Positions 33,965 to 42,680 of a stretch of DNA of 64,000 nt are shown here, piece after piece. Made by a program: the position numbers and the translations under genes. The stretch is taken from positions 372,001 through 436,000 of the forward strand of contig NZ_FPAF01000003.1 of NCBI RefSeq assembly GCF_900116295.1. The letters are read 5' to 3'. The first letter of the stretch is position 1, and each line of letters starts with the position of its first letter. The notes under the pieces were generated by a model that was given only the letters and a program-made list of their open reading frames with translations, had not been told where the DNA came from and searched no databases. This DNA comes from Bacillus sp. 103mf (GTDB taxonomy: Bacteria; Bacillota; Bacilli; Bacillales; Bacillaceae_G).

Positions 33965-34480
33965 GTGGACAAAGCAAAAGCGTATTTGCAGTGTGTCGTG
34001 GAAAATTTTCAAGCTATAAAAAAGCAAGGGGATCGAACGTTCTCACAGCTTACTTATGAGGAGATGTGCTGGATTCCCCATGAAGAAGCAAATAGTATTG
34101 CGATTCTTGTAAAACACTTATATGGTAATATGCGTTCACGATGGACAAATTTCTTAATGACAGATGGGGAAAAGAAAGATCGAAATCGTGATGATGAGTT
34201 TGAAGGTGGATACGCTTCAAAAGAAGAATTGTTACATGCTTGGGAAGAAGGATGGTTATTTGTATTTCGGGCGTTGGAATCTATTACAGTTCATGATGTT
34301 CTAAAAACAGTATATATACGCCGAGAGCCGCATACTGTGATGCAAGCGATTGAACGACAAATTGCCCACTATGCTTCACATGTTGGACAAATTATTTATA
34401 TTGGAAAACTATTGAAAGAAAAAGAATGGACATGTTTAAGTATTCCTAGAGGAAAGTCTAATCAGTTTTTGCAAAAATAA
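33965..34480 (+). CDS. DUF1572/DinB-like protein
   Basis: A 171-residue four-helix protein: FQAIKKQGDRTFSQLTYEEM, SIAILVKHLYGNMRSRWTNF, REPHTVMQAIERQIAHYASH, VGQIIYIGKLL. The conserved His residues (VKHL, AHYASHVGQ) match the DinB-superfamily metal site of DUF1572 proteins, whose enzymatic role is unknown in most cases. GTG start after AGGAGGAG. Probably co-transcribed with csaA. Confidence 0.82.
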   Translation: MDKAKAYLQCVVENFQAIKKQGDRTFSQLTYEEMCWIPHEEANSIAILVKHLYGNMRSRWTNFLMTDGEKKDRNRDDEFEGGYASKEELLHAWEEGWLFVFRALESITVHDVLKTVYIRREPHTVMQAIERQIAHYASHVGQIIYIGKLLKEKEWTCLSIPRGKSNQFLQK

Positions 34481-34616
34481 CGTTGAATGTACCGTAAGTA
34501 AAACAAAGAAACACGATAACACAATAGGAAATAATCCAATCATCAGCTTCAATTTCATTCACCTCAATGCCAATATTGCCAAATTTCAGTTGGTCTATTC
34601 TCTGTAGCTTGTACAT
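34458..34616 (-). CDS. Possible 52-residue membrane protein antisense to the spoIIP leader
   Basis: A minus-strand frame starts ATG and reads MYKLQRIDQLKFGNIGIEVN, EIEADDWIISYCVIVFLCFT, YGTFNVIFAKTD. The composition (charged head, one hydrophobic helix) looks protein-like, but there is no ribosome binding site. It overlaps the end of the DinB-like gene by 23 bp. Confidence 0.35.
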   Translation of the reverse strand: MYKLQRIDQLKFGNIGIEVNEIEADDWIISYCVIVFLCFTYGTFNVIFAKTD

Positions 34617-34640
34617 ATGTTCATAGAGAGAGGTGATCTA

Positions 34641-35795
34641 ATGAGTCGAAGCTATTTTTATGTGAAACGGACAAGTCTTCCGAAATTTATTTTTTTACTT
34701 TTATTGGGTATGATGGCTGCTTTTTTGTTTGTTAGTATGATCGTGACATCATTAAAAGAAACGAAGTCAACGTATTTATATAAATGGTTAAATGAGCTTT
34801 CAATGAATGGATATATGTATGTGCTTGGTTCAGAAAATCGTTATTTTACACAAGAATATCGCCATTTAAATACAGATTTTTCGATTTCTTCTTTTATTTT
34901 ATCTGCCGCGACAAATATTCGCTTTGATGACGTTCGTAGTCTAATAGGAATAGAGCTTCCAGGACTTTCGAAATATGACACGGAAATTGTAATTGCTGGA
35001 GAAGGAACAAATTATACAAATTTACCGATTGAATCAAGTGTACCTTTAGAAGAGCTTGTAAAAGAGCGGACGGGGGAACAAGAACAATCTCAAAAAAACG
35101 AATCACCTGAAGAGAAAAAGAAGCCAGCACAAACGACAGGAAATCGAAAAGTAGCATTTATTTATCATACGCATAGTTGGGAGTCATATTTACCATTGTT
35201 AAATTTAACGAATAATCCAGATCCAAATAAAGCAACGAGCTCAGTAAAGAACATTTCTGTATTCGGGGATAGATTTCGTGAAAAGTTAGAAAATTATGGA
35301 ATAGGTGCAACGAATGATAAAACAGATGTTGGAAAGATGTTGGTGAGCCGAGGATTAAATGATCGCAGTTCTTATAAAATGTCTCGTGGGATTGTGCAAG
35401 AAGCAATGACAAATAATAGAGAGCTGCAATACTTTTTTGATTTGCATAGAGATAGTGCTAGAAAAGAAGTAACAATGAAAACAATTGGTGATAAATCATA
35501 TGCGAAGTTGGCATTTGTTATTGGTAAGGGAAATAAAAATTATGCGAAAAACCTGCAACTGGCAACAGCGCTACATGAATCATTAAAGGAAAAATATCCT
35601 GGATTAAGCCGAGGTGTTATTCAGAAGGATTTTAGCTCGGGAAATGGTGTATACAATCAAGATTTATCCGGTCAAGCTATTCTCATTGAAGTAGGCGGCG
35701 TTGATAATACAGAGGAGGAACTCGATCGTAGTATAGACGCACTCGCAGAAGCATTTAGTGAGTATTATTGGCAAGCTGAAAAGGTGAATGGTTAA
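34641..35795 (+). CDS. spoIIP: Stage II sporulation protein P paralogue
   Basis: A 384-residue protein with one N-terminal membrane anchor (PKFIFLLLLGMMAAFLFVSM) and a C-terminal peptidoglycan amidase/endopeptidase domain. Catalytic motifs: YHTHSWESYLP, FDLHRDSARK and ILIEVGGVDNTEEEL. SpoIIP works with SpoIID and SpoIIM to thin septal peptidoglycan during engulfment of the forespore. It is not next to gpr, where the main spoIIP sits, so this is probably the second copy found in the B. cereus group. AGAGAGGTGATCTA precedes ATG 34641. Own terminator. Confidence 0.92.
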   Translation: MSRSYFYVKRTSLPKFIFLLLLGMMAAFLFVSMIVTSLKETKSTYLYKWLNELSMNGYMYVLGSENRYFTQEYRHLNTDFSISSFILSAATNIRFDDVRSLIGIELPGLSKYDTEIVIAGEGTNYTNLPIESSVPLEELVKERTGEQEQSQKNESPEEKKKPAQTTGNRKVAFIYHTHSWESYLPLLNLTNNPDPNKATSSVKNISVFGDRFREKLENYGIGATNDKTDVGKMLVSRGLNDRSSYKMSRGIVQEAMTNNRELQYFFDLHRDSARKEVTMKTIGDKSYAKLAFVIGKGNKNYAKNLQLATALHESLKEKYPGLSRGVIQKDFSSGNGVYNQDLSGQAILIEVGGVDNTEEELDRSIDALAEAFSEYYWQAEKVNG

Positions 35796-35829
35796 GCGTA
35801 AGCAAGTGTTGCTTACGCTATTTATTTTG
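35794..35829 (+). terminator. Terminator after spoIIP
   Basis: AGCGTAAGCAA pairs with TTGCTTACGCT, then ATTTATTTT; overlaps the stop codon. Confidence 0.88.
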
Positions 35830-35889
35830 CACAAAAGTTGTTTCTTTATCTTGTGAAAAAGGATTTGGAAGAATGATAGCGAATTTTCA

Positions 35890-35996
35890 TTTATCCCGCT
35901 ATTTGTGGGCAATACGACCCCCACCTCAAAATTGAGAAAATCGAAGAAGATAGGTGGGGGATGAAAAAAACACCACTGATGGAAGTTTCACTTTAT
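35890..35996 (+). repeat. Short bcr1 variant (107 bp)
   Basis: TTTATCCCGCTATTTGTGGG to GGAAGTTTCACTTTAT, lacking the same internal ~45 bp as the 21552 copy. Confidence 0.87.
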
Positions 35997-36209
35997 AAAG
36001 CATCCTTGCTAATAATTATATTATATAAATAAATGTTGGAAGTATAAATATTCTTAGAATTAGATAAGTAATTGTACTCTATTTGTTTAAAGAAGTAAAA
36101 AAATGGGCAACAATACATGGTATGTGATGGAAATGATCAACGGATATGAACTGTAGTGCAAGTTGATAAGTGTGTTGTGGAAAAAATTATTAGAATAAAA
36201 GGATGTTAT

Positions 36210-36950
36210 ATGAAAAAAAAATGGATGCTGTTTAGTATAGTCATTGTTGTTGGAGTGATTATGATTGCAATACCCCAATATGTAAAGCATAAAGAAAAAC
36301 AAGCGATAGAAGCACAAGGAAACATTGTGTTTCCAAAGGTACAAGAAACAACTGCAAAAATAGAAGAAGGACTTGCGGTTGTTAACAATCCAAATTCAAC
36401 TCTTGTTCTTGTAAACAAGAAGAGACGCTTGCCTGATTTGTATGAGCCACAAGATTTAGTGATACCCCAAGTTCGCTTTTTATATGAAGGCGACAATGAA
36501 AAAAAGAAAATGCGTAAAGAAGCAGCTCTAGCATTGGAGCGTATGTTTCAACAAGCAAAGCGTGAAAAAATCTTTTTATTTGCAGTTTCGGCATTTCGTT
36601 CATTTGAAAGGCAAAAAGCATTAAATACGATGTATAAAAAGCAAGATGGGGAAGCAAAAACAGCAATGTCTAGTGCAATTCCTGGTACAAGCGAACATCA
36701 AACAGGATTAGCAGTTGATATTACATCACAATCGGCAAAATTTCAATTAGAACCTTCCTTTGGAGGAACGAAAGAAGGAAAGTGGCTTGCTGAAAATGCC
36801 CATAAGTTTGGGTTTATTATCCGTTATGAAAAAGAAAAAGAAGAGGTAACAGGGTATATGTATGAACCATGGCATGTTCGTTATGTTGGAAACCCATATG
36901 CTACGTATTTATATGAAAATCAGCTTACTTTAGAAGAAGCTATAAAGTGA
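36210..36950 (+). CDS. M15B D-alanyl-D-alanine carboxypeptidase (VanY/DdcY-like)
   Basis: A 246-residue protein with an N-terminal membrane anchor or signal (KKKWMLFSIVIVVGVIMIAI) and a VanY-type peptidase domain. Zinc ligands and catalytic motif: SAFRSFERQ, GTSEHQTGLAVDI (His and Asp) and EPWHVRYVG (His). It removes the terminal D-Ala of peptidoglycan stem peptides outside the membrane. ATG 36210 follows AAAAGGATG; an upstream in-frame ATG (36156) has no site. Terminator overlaps its stop. Confidence 0.9.
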   Translation: MKKKWMLFSIVIVVGVIMIAIPQYVKHKEKQAIEAQGNIVFPKVQETTAKIEEGLAVVNNPNSTLVLVNKKRRLPDLYEPQDLVIPQVRFLYEGDNEKKKMRKEAALALERMFQQAKREKIFLFAVSAFRSFERQKALNTMYKKQDGEAKTAMSSAIPGTSEHQTGLAVDITSQSAKFQLEPSFGGTKEGKWLAENAHKFGFIIRYEKEKEEVTGYMYEPWHVRYVGNPYATYLYENQLTLEEAIK

Positions 36951-36999
36951 ACCATCTATTAGTGGCTTTTTTTACTTTTCGCTAATAGATGGTTTTTAT
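36949..36999 (+). terminator. Terminator after the carboxypeptidase
   Basis: AACCATCTATTAG pairs with CTAATAGATGGTT, then TTTAT. Confidence 0.85.
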
Positions 37000-37062
37000 C
37001 AATTAAGGTCTTACTGCCCGTTAATGCGGGGGAAAGGATGAAAAGAAAAAAGTATATGCGTA

Positions 37063-37163
37063 AACAAAAAAGCGATGTTTCTACTCTGTAAAATAAAGAA
37101 TGATTAATAGTTCTCTTTCCTTACTAAGAGTAAATAACTTATATAATGTTACACATTATATAA
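37063..37163 (+). repeat. Left inverted repeat of the 37-39 kb segment
   Basis: About 101 bp: AACAAAAAAGCGATGTTT at the outer end, a CCTTACTAAGAG stretch in the middle, and the palindrome TTATATAATGT-TAC-ACATTATATAA (37139-37163) at the inner end. The reverse complement of 38996-39097 has the same order, spacing and end sequences. Confidence 0.65.
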
Positions 37164-37169
37164 ATATTG

Positions 37170-37203
37170 GTACATCACTTAATGAAAGTGGTGTACTTTT
37201 TTA
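37170..37203 (+). terminator. Hairpin just inside the left inverted repeat
   Basis: GTACATCACTT pairs with AAGTGGTGTAC (loop AATGA), then TTTTTT. Confidence 0.8.
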
Positions 37204-37342
37204 ATTCTATAGACCTCTGCATGACCTCATTTACAATAACAACACATCTTCATGAAAAGCAAATTTACAGCAACAATTACTTTAGTTATAATAAGAATAT
37301 ATATTAATTTTTGAATTTTCATTCTAATTAGAGGTGTTTAGA

Positions 37343-37645
37343 TGAAAGTATATACAGTGTAAGAGGATGATGAGACTTTGGGCTCCAACTTTACAGTGGT
37401 GTATGCTTGCTAAAGGAGATATTGATGGTATTATACTTTATAACTCTGAGGGTGATGACTTATATTCTGGTATACTTATGGTCAAAGAGGCGGGAGGAAT
37501 TGTAGTTGACTTTAAAGGAAATGACTTCACTGGTATGAACAAAGAGCCTTACTTAATTGCTTGTCATCCTGATAATAAGAATTATTTATTGAACATGGTA
37601 AGTGAAGGATTAAATCTCTCAAAAGTACCAACTGACATCACCTAA
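37343..37645 (+). pseudogene. Inositol monophosphatase-like gene, internally deleted
   Basis: AGAGGTGTTTAG precedes ATG 37343, which reads MKVYTV then stops. In another frame, from 37367, the C-terminal third of an IMPase-type phosphatase follows: RMMRLWAPTLQWCMLAKGDI, LYSGILMVKEAGGIVVDFKG. Complete enzymes are about 260 residues and carry DPLDGT-type metal sites, which are absent here. The GTP of the active core is gone, so this is non-functional. Confidence 0.65.
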
Positions 37646-38050
37646 CAAATTTTCCTGTAAAGCAATTAAGTATACCATCACTAATTAGATGTAAATAGTT
37701 ATTAATGTCTTTTTATGAATAACTGGTGCCAGATGTGCAGAGATAATAAAGTTGTTTAATTTACAATAAAGTCATTTAAAAAATAATATAGTTGTTTAAA
37801 AATCCTTCTTCCACTAACGGTGCAGGTTAGCTCAATAAGGAATCAAAATAAGAGAACTTGTAAGCTCCTGAAGAGGTGGACAAAAGAAAGATTTAAAATA
37901 TAAAGTAGACTATGTTATACAGATATAGAGAGATATTATAATTAATTTGTGGTAAGTTATGAATAGTTTGATTTATTTAAACTAAGTAGAAGAATATAAA
38001 ATGTATGTGATTTTTTGCAAATCCCATACATCTTATTCTATGGAGGAAAT
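37646..38050. other. Gene-free AT-rich stretch
   Basis: About 400 bp with no supported gene. It contains direct AAAGTTGTTTAA/AAAGTCATTTAA/ATAGTTGTTTAA motifs (37748-37800), a CTTCCACTAACGGTGCAGG segment that looks like an old repeat remnant, and a hairpin (ATGTATGTGATT against AATCCCATACAT) at about 38001-38032 just before the next ribosome site. Confidence 0.4.
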
Positions 38051-38755
38051 ATGCTTAAAGACAATTTTAAAATTAGTAATATTCCCGCAGTTTTATGGGG
38101 AGAAAAGAGTGAAAAAATTTTTATTGCAGTACATGGAAATATGTCAAATAAAGAAGATGCAGTGATTCAAATATTAGCTGAAGAAGCCAATCAAAAAGGT
38201 TATCAAGTATTAAGCTTTGATTTACCTGAGCATGGAGAAAGAAAAAATGATAATACTCCTTGTAAAGTACAGTTTTGTGTTAGTGAATTATCTATAATTA
38301 TGAATTACGCAAAAGAACATTGGAAAGAAGTAAGCGTGTTTGCATGTAGTATGGGAGCTTATTTTAGCCTTTTAGCTTATCAAAACGATGTGCTAAAAAA
38401 GGCATTATTTTTATCACCGGTATTTAATATGGAACGAATTATCGAAAATATGATGAAATGGTTTAATGTAACACCAGAGCTTTTGCAAAAAGAAATGACT
38501 ATAGAAACACCTATTGGTCAAAAGTTATATTGGGATTATTTATGCTATGTAAAAGAACATCCTATTAATACATGGAATACAGATACATATATTATGTATG
38601 GAGCCAAGGATGAACTGTGCGAATTTGAAACTATTAACTATTTTACAAAAAAACACAGTTGTGAATTAGAAGTCATGGAAGCAGGTGAACATTACTTTCA
38701 TACTGAAGAACAGTTGAAAGTATTTGAGCAGTGGTTACATAAGCACATCGATTAA
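38051..38755 (+). CDS. Alpha/beta hydrolase
   Basis: A 234-residue hydrolase-fold protein. An oxyanion-hole region (FIAVHGNMSNKEDAV), the nucleophile elbow FACSMGAYFSL (C-S-M-G in place of the common G-x-S-x-G), an acid in IMYGAKDELCEF and the histidine in GEHYFHTEEQL complete a plausible Ser-Asp-His triad. Substrate unknown; esterase or lipase-like. TATGGAGGAAAT precedes ATG 38051. The gene is AT-rich and lies inside the inverted-repeat-bounded segment, with no operon partner. Confidence 0.82.
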   Translation: MLKDNFKISNIPAVLWGEKSEKIFIAVHGNMSNKEDAVIQILAEEANQKGYQVLSFDLPEHGERKNDNTPCKVQFCVSELSIIMNYAKEHWKEVSVFACSMGAYFSLLAYQNDVLKKALFLSPVFNMERIIENMMKWFNVTPELLQKEMTIETPIGQKLYWDYLCYVKEHPINTWNTDTYIMYGAKDELCEFETINYFTKKHSCELEVMEAGEHYFHTEEQLKVFEQWLHKHID

Positions 38756-38941
38756 CAAATTACAATTTATCTAAGAGATTTAGTGAAGAACCTGTTAGAG
38801 AAGAATTGTGAATATATAAACTTATATTATATTTGAGAGGAATTATAAATGTGAATTGGTTCATTTAAAGTAATGGGGGCGTTAGTTCAACAACAAAAAA
38901 TAATGTTGTTGTGGTAAATGAGGTCATTTGTTGTACAAAAA

Positions 38942-38984
38942 AAAGGATAGAACATACAGAATTATTCTGTCTGTCACTATCCTC
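38942..38984 (+). terminator. Hairpin just inside the right inverted repeat
   Basis: AAAGGATAG pairs with CTATCCTCTT across an internal stem (ACAGAAT/ATTCTGT), followed by TTTTAT. Confidence 0.65.
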
Positions 38985-38995
38985 TTCTTTTATTC

Positions 38996-39097
38996 TTATA
39001 TAATGTGTAACATTATATGTCTATTCTTGTTAAGACAAGGAGTGATTCAAATTTCTTGAAACTAAATAAAATTAGACGGAAACATCGCTTTCTTGTT
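38996..39097 (-). repeat. Right inverted repeat of the 37-39 kb segment
   Basis: About 102 bp, inverted relative to 37063-37163: inner palindrome TTATATAATGT-GTA-ACATTATAT, outer end GAAACATCGCTTTCTTGTT. Ends are nearly identical to the left copy; the middle is diverged. Confidence 0.65.
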
Positions 39098-39337
39098 ATT
39101 GTAATGTAAATCACTTACTGCATAATGAGAACCTTTCTTTTTAGAGAAGATTTTGATTTTTTGTCACTTTTTGAGAGGGTTTATCATGTATAATAAAGAA
39201 TATATTAATATATAATTTTAATATGTTTTTCATCTATTAATAGATGTTGCAGCTTTAAATTGGTTATTCAATGCAACGTGATAAAGTTTTCTTTCTCTCA
39301 TATACATATAAAAATAGAATGGAAGCGAGGGTTGCAC

Positions 39338-39769
39338 ATGACAGGGTGGGTGATTTGGTTTGTCATTGCCGGTCTTTTATTTATTGCGGAAATGCTGACT
39401 GTAACGTTCTACTTATTATGGCTTGGGATAGGTGCTGTGGTCGGAGGTCTAATTGGCCTATTTGTACCAAACTCTTTACTACTTCAAGTTGTGATAGCAT
39501 CTGTTGTCAGTCTTAGTTTGACATTTTTTACAAAACGAATTTCTAAAAATTTTCGGGAAGCGAAAGGATATACAGATGCAGTAGATCAGCTTATTGGAAA
39601 AAAAGGCATAATTGCGCAAGCGGTTACAAATGAAGCGAATGGTATTGTGAAAATAGAGGGAGATATGTGGACTGCTGTGTCAGATGAACCAATTTTAGAT
39701 GGAGAAAGAGTTATTGTTGTAAAAAGAAGCAGCACGGTAGTGCACGTAAAAAGGGAGTGTGAATTATAA
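39338..39769 (+). CDS. NfeD-family membrane protein
   Basis: A 143-residue protein with three to four N-terminal membrane helices (WVIWFVIAGLLFIAEMLTVT; LLQVVIASVVSLSLTFFT) and a C-terminal OB-fold NfeD domain (LIGKKGIIAQAV, GIVKIEGDMWTAVSDEPI, GERVIVVK). NfeD proteins pair with SPFH-domain proteins in membrane microdomains, and the SPFH gene follows at once, its ATG overlapping this stop by one base. GAAGCGAGGG precedes ATG 39338. Confidence 0.9.
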   Translation: MTGWVIWFVIAGLLFIAEMLTVTFYLLWLGIGAVVGGLIGLFVPNSLLLQVVIASVVSLSLTFFTKRISKNFREAKGYTDAVDQLIGKKGIIAQAVTNEANGIVKIEGDMWTAVSDEPILDGERVIVVKRSSTVVHVKRECEL

Positions 39770-40728
39770 TGGTTGGTTTAACATTATCAATTATTTTAGC
39801 ATTAATTGTTATTGTATTTATCGCATTATCAATTAAAATTATTCCGCAGCAAAGAGTAGGTGTTGTAGAGCGTTTAGGTAAATTTCAGCGTGTTATGCAT
39901 CCGGGTTTAAACATGGTTATCCCGGTTATCGATCGTGTACGTCTTTATCATGATTTGCGTATCCAACAAACAAACGTCCCACCGCAAAAAGTAATTACGA
40001 AAGATAACGTACAAGTTGAGATTGATACAATTATTTTCTATCAAGTTATTGACCCAGAACTTGCAACGTATGGTATTTCCAATTATGAATTTGGGGTTCG
40101 TAATATTACATCTGCAACAATGCGACAAATTATCGGGAAAATGGAGCTTGATGAAACATTATCTGGACGTGAAAAAATTTCAACAGAAATCCGTTTAGCA
40201 CTTGATGAAGCAACAGAAAAATGGGGTGTTCGTATTGAACGTGTTGAAGTTGTAGATATTAACCCTCCAAAAGATATACAAGCAGCCATGGAAAAACAAA
40301 TGAAAGCAGAGCGTAATAAACGTGCCATTATTCTTGAAGCTGAGGCGGCAAAACAAGATAAAGTTCTTCGGGCTGAAGGGGAGAAACAAAGTAAAATTTT
40401 AATGGCTGAAGGGGATAAAGAAGCACGCATTCGTGAGGCAGAAGGTTTACGACAAGCGAAAGAATTAGAAGCACAAGGGGAAGCGAAGGCAATTGAAGAA
40501 ATTGCAAAAGCAGAACAAATCCGGATTCAAATGTTACGTCAGTCAGGACTTGATGAGCGAGTACTTGCATATCAGTCATTTGAATCGCTAACTGAGATTG
40601 CAAAAGGACCTGCAAATAAAGTATTCCTTCCGTCAAACGCCGTTGAAACATTAGGAAGCTTAGGGGCAATTGGAGAGTTGTTTAAAGAGAAAAAGCTGCC
40701 TTCGATAGATACGAAAAACGAACAATAG
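39769..40728 (+). CDS. qmcA: SPFH/Band 7 membrane protein (QmcA/stomatin-like)
   Basis: A 319-residue protein: one N-terminal membrane helix, then an SPFH domain (IPQQRVGVVERLGKFQRVMH, PGLNMVIPVIDRV, DNVQVEIDTIIFYQV, GVRIERVEVVDINPP), and a long Ala/Glu-rich coiled coil (KAERNKRAIILEAEAAKQDK) with oligomerising tail. Stomatin-type proteins form rings that organise membrane microdomains and guard proteases. The nfeD-qmcA pair is a very common conserved arrangement. Confidence 0.93.
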   Translation: MVGLTLSIILALIVIVFIALSIKIIPQQRVGVVERLGKFQRVMHPGLNMVIPVIDRVRLYHDLRIQQTNVPPQKVITKDNVQVEIDTIIFYQVIDPELATYGISNYEFGVRNITSATMRQIIGKMELDETLSGREKISTEIRLALDEATEKWGVRIERVEVVDINPPKDIQAAMEKQMKAERNKRAIILEAEAAKQDKVLRAEGEKQSKILMAEGDKEARIREAEGLRQAKELEAQGEAKAIEEIAKAEQIRIQMLRQSGLDERVLAYQSFESLTEIAKGPANKVFLPSNAVETLGSLGAIGELFKEKKLPSIDTKNEQ

Positions 40729-40821
40729 AAACGTGGAAGAGAGATGGATACCATTTCTCTTCTTTTTTGAAGTCGATGGCGTTGATAATACCTTAGAAGA
40801 GTTGTATAACTCTAGTGAAGT

Positions 40822-40867
40822 GATCCTCAAATTTCTTATTCGAACAAAGAAATTTGAGGATCTTTTG
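40822..40867. terminator. Shared terminator between convergent qmcA and DinB-like genes
   Basis: GATCCTCAAATTTCTT pairs with AAGAAATTTGAGGATC, then TTTT. It overlaps the last codons of the minus-strand gene. Confidence 0.9.
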
Positions 40868-41297
40868 CATGTTCTACTAATAAGGTATGTAATTGACTAC
40901 GATGATGATAAAAATGAGCAACAATTTCAAGTAACCACTCAAATCGAGAGTAGGAAGCGCCCCAGTAGGAATGGGTGACTTCTTCAAGTTCTGCTAAGGA
41001 ATAGGCTTGAAATGTTTTAGAAAGAAGATGGAAACCTTCTTTCATTGTCTGTTGTACCTCTTCAAGCGTATGCGGTGTATGTTGTATGTAAAATATATCT
41101 AACTCTTCCTTTGATGCTTCGGCTAAAATAAGGAGATCAGCATGACAAATTAGAGATAGATGTGTGCAAATTTCAAAGAGAGAGCGTTTATTTTTGAGCG
41201 GTCGTTGCTGTAACTCATCGTAAGTAACCTGTTCTAACATCTGTATTGTAGAATCAATCGCAATTTCTAATTGGTGCAGTGCTGCTTGAACAAACAT
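40836..41297 (-). CDS. DinB-like four-helix protein
   Basis: A ~153-residue protein: VQAALHQLEIAIDSTIQMLE, SLFEICTHLSLICHADLLIL, FEWLLEIVAHFYHHRSQLHT. Three His residues on separate helices (THL, AHFYHHRSQLH) form the DinB-superfamily metal site, as in YfiT-type bacillithiol transferases and related proteins; activity unknown. GAGGAGAAATACA precedes ATG 41297; a TTG/ATG start 5 codons upstream is less likely. Confidence 0.8.
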   Translation of the reverse strand: MFVQAALHQLEIAIDSTIQMLEQVTYDELQQRPLKNKRSLFEICTHLSLICHADLLILAEASKEELDIFYIQHTPHTLEEVQQTMKEGFHLLSKTFQAYSLAELEEVTHSYWGASYSRFEWLLEIVAHFYHHRSQLHTLLVEHAKDPQISLFE

Positions 41298-41463
41298 TGT
41301 ATTTCTCCTCACATCTGTTTATAATAAGATTTTACAGGTATTATATCACGCTTAAGATTCTGAAGATTCTAGTAGTTTGACTAGGAAAATGAAAAGTATT
41401 ATAGTGTTAAAGGTCCTATTGAACGATAAATAGAATGGGATTATTCAGTTAGGAGTTAAAATA

Positions 41464-42639
41464 ATGATTGCAAGATACGGAAGAAATACAATTGTTGAGG
41501 TTAATTTAGATGCTGTAAAACATAACGTAAGAGAATTTAAAAAACGTGTAAACGATGAAAATATTGCAATGATGGCAGCTGTAAAAGCAAATGGATATGG
41601 TCATGGTGCCATTGAAGTTGCAAAAGCGGCGATTGAAGCTGGAGTAAGTCATATTGCGGTTGCTTTTGTAGATGAAGGAATTGAACTCCGTGAAGCGGGT
41701 ATAACAGTACCGATTTTAGTTTTGGGCTATACACCGGAGGAAGCTATAATAGACGCAATTGAATACGATATTATGATGACCGTATACAGAATTGACGATT
41801 TAAGAAATATTGATTGTATAGCAGAGCGTCTGAAAAAGACGGCGCGTATTCAAATAAAAATTGATACAGGTATGAGCCGGATTGGTTTACAAGAAGAAGA
41901 AGTGGTACCGTTTCTACAAGAATTGAAAGCAATGCAACATGTAGAAGTAGCAGGGATGTTTACACATTATTCTACTGCTGATGAAGTAGACAAAACATAT
42001 ACATTGATGCAAAAAGACTTATTTGAGAAGGCTGTAAATATTGCAAAAGATATGGGGCTTCATTTGCCGCTTATTCATAGCTCGAATAGTGCAGGAACAA
42101 TGGAGCTAAATAATGAATTTCAAAATATGGTTCGCGTTGGGATAGGGATATATGGAATGTATCCATCAAAAGAAGTGAATCATAAAACAGTAACAATTCA
42201 GCCGATTTTAACATTAAAATCCAAAGTGGCTCATGTGAAACGGGCTAAACAAGGAAGAGGGGTAAGCTACGGCAATACGTATGTTGCGGCAGGGGATGAG
42301 TGGGTTGCTACGATTCCAATCGGATATGCGGATGGATTTAGTCGTCAACTGTCAAGTAGAGGGTATGCGTTAGTTAATGGTGTGAGAGTACCTATTATTG
42401 GCCGTGTTTGTATGGATCAGCTTATGCTCGATGTAACGAAAGCGATGCCTGTACATGTTGGAGATGAGGTAGTCTTTTACGGTAAGCAAGGAAATGAAGA
42501 GATTGCGGTAGAAGAAGTTGCTGATATGTTAGGGACAATTAATTATGAAGTCACGTGTATGTTAAATCGAAGAATTCCGCGTGTATATAAAGAAAATGAT
42601 AAAATTGTTAGTGTTGTAAATCCATTAAGAAGAAAGTGA
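41464..42639 (+). CDS. alr: Alanine racemase (second, Dal2-type)
   Basis: A 391-residue PLP enzyme of normal length. The Schiff-base lysine is in MMAAVKANGYGHGA (Lys ~40), the catalytic tyrosine in RGVSYGNTYV (Tyr ~265), and PLP phosphate contacts in HSSNSAGTMEL and MVRVGIGIYGMYP. It interconverts L- and D-alanine for peptidoglycan; in B. cereus-group spores a racemase also blocks germination by removing L-alanine. The sequence resembles the second racemase of B. anthracis rather than the main one near acpS/ndoA. TTAGGAGTTAAAATA precedes ATG. Monocistronic. Confidence 0.95.
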   Translation: MIARYGRNTIVEVNLDAVKHNVREFKKRVNDENIAMMAAVKANGYGHGAIEVAKAAIEAGVSHIAVAFVDEGIELREAGITVPILVLGYTPEEAIIDAIEYDIMMTVYRIDDLRNIDCIAERLKKTARIQIKIDTGMSRIGLQEEEVVPFLQELKAMQHVEVAGMFTHYSTADEVDKTYTLMQKDLFEKAVNIAKDMGLHLPLIHSSNSAGTMELNNEFQNMVRVGIGIYGMYPSKEVNHKTVTIQPILTLKSKVAHVKRAKQGRGVSYGNTYVAAGDEWVATIPIGYADGFSRQLSSRGYALVNGVRVPIIGRVCMDQLMLDVTKAMPVHVGDEVVFYGKQGNEEIAVEEVADMLGTINYEVTCMLNRRIPRVYKENDKIVSVVNPLRRK

Positions 42640-42680
42640 TTCATAAATAATCTAAGGTTTTTTCTATATATGAAACAAAG

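Noticed and set aside
40836-40867. Inverted repeat at the 3' end of the DinB-like gene as a separate mobile element end
   Set aside because: It is a standard bidirectional terminator shared by two convergent genes and includes coding sequence.
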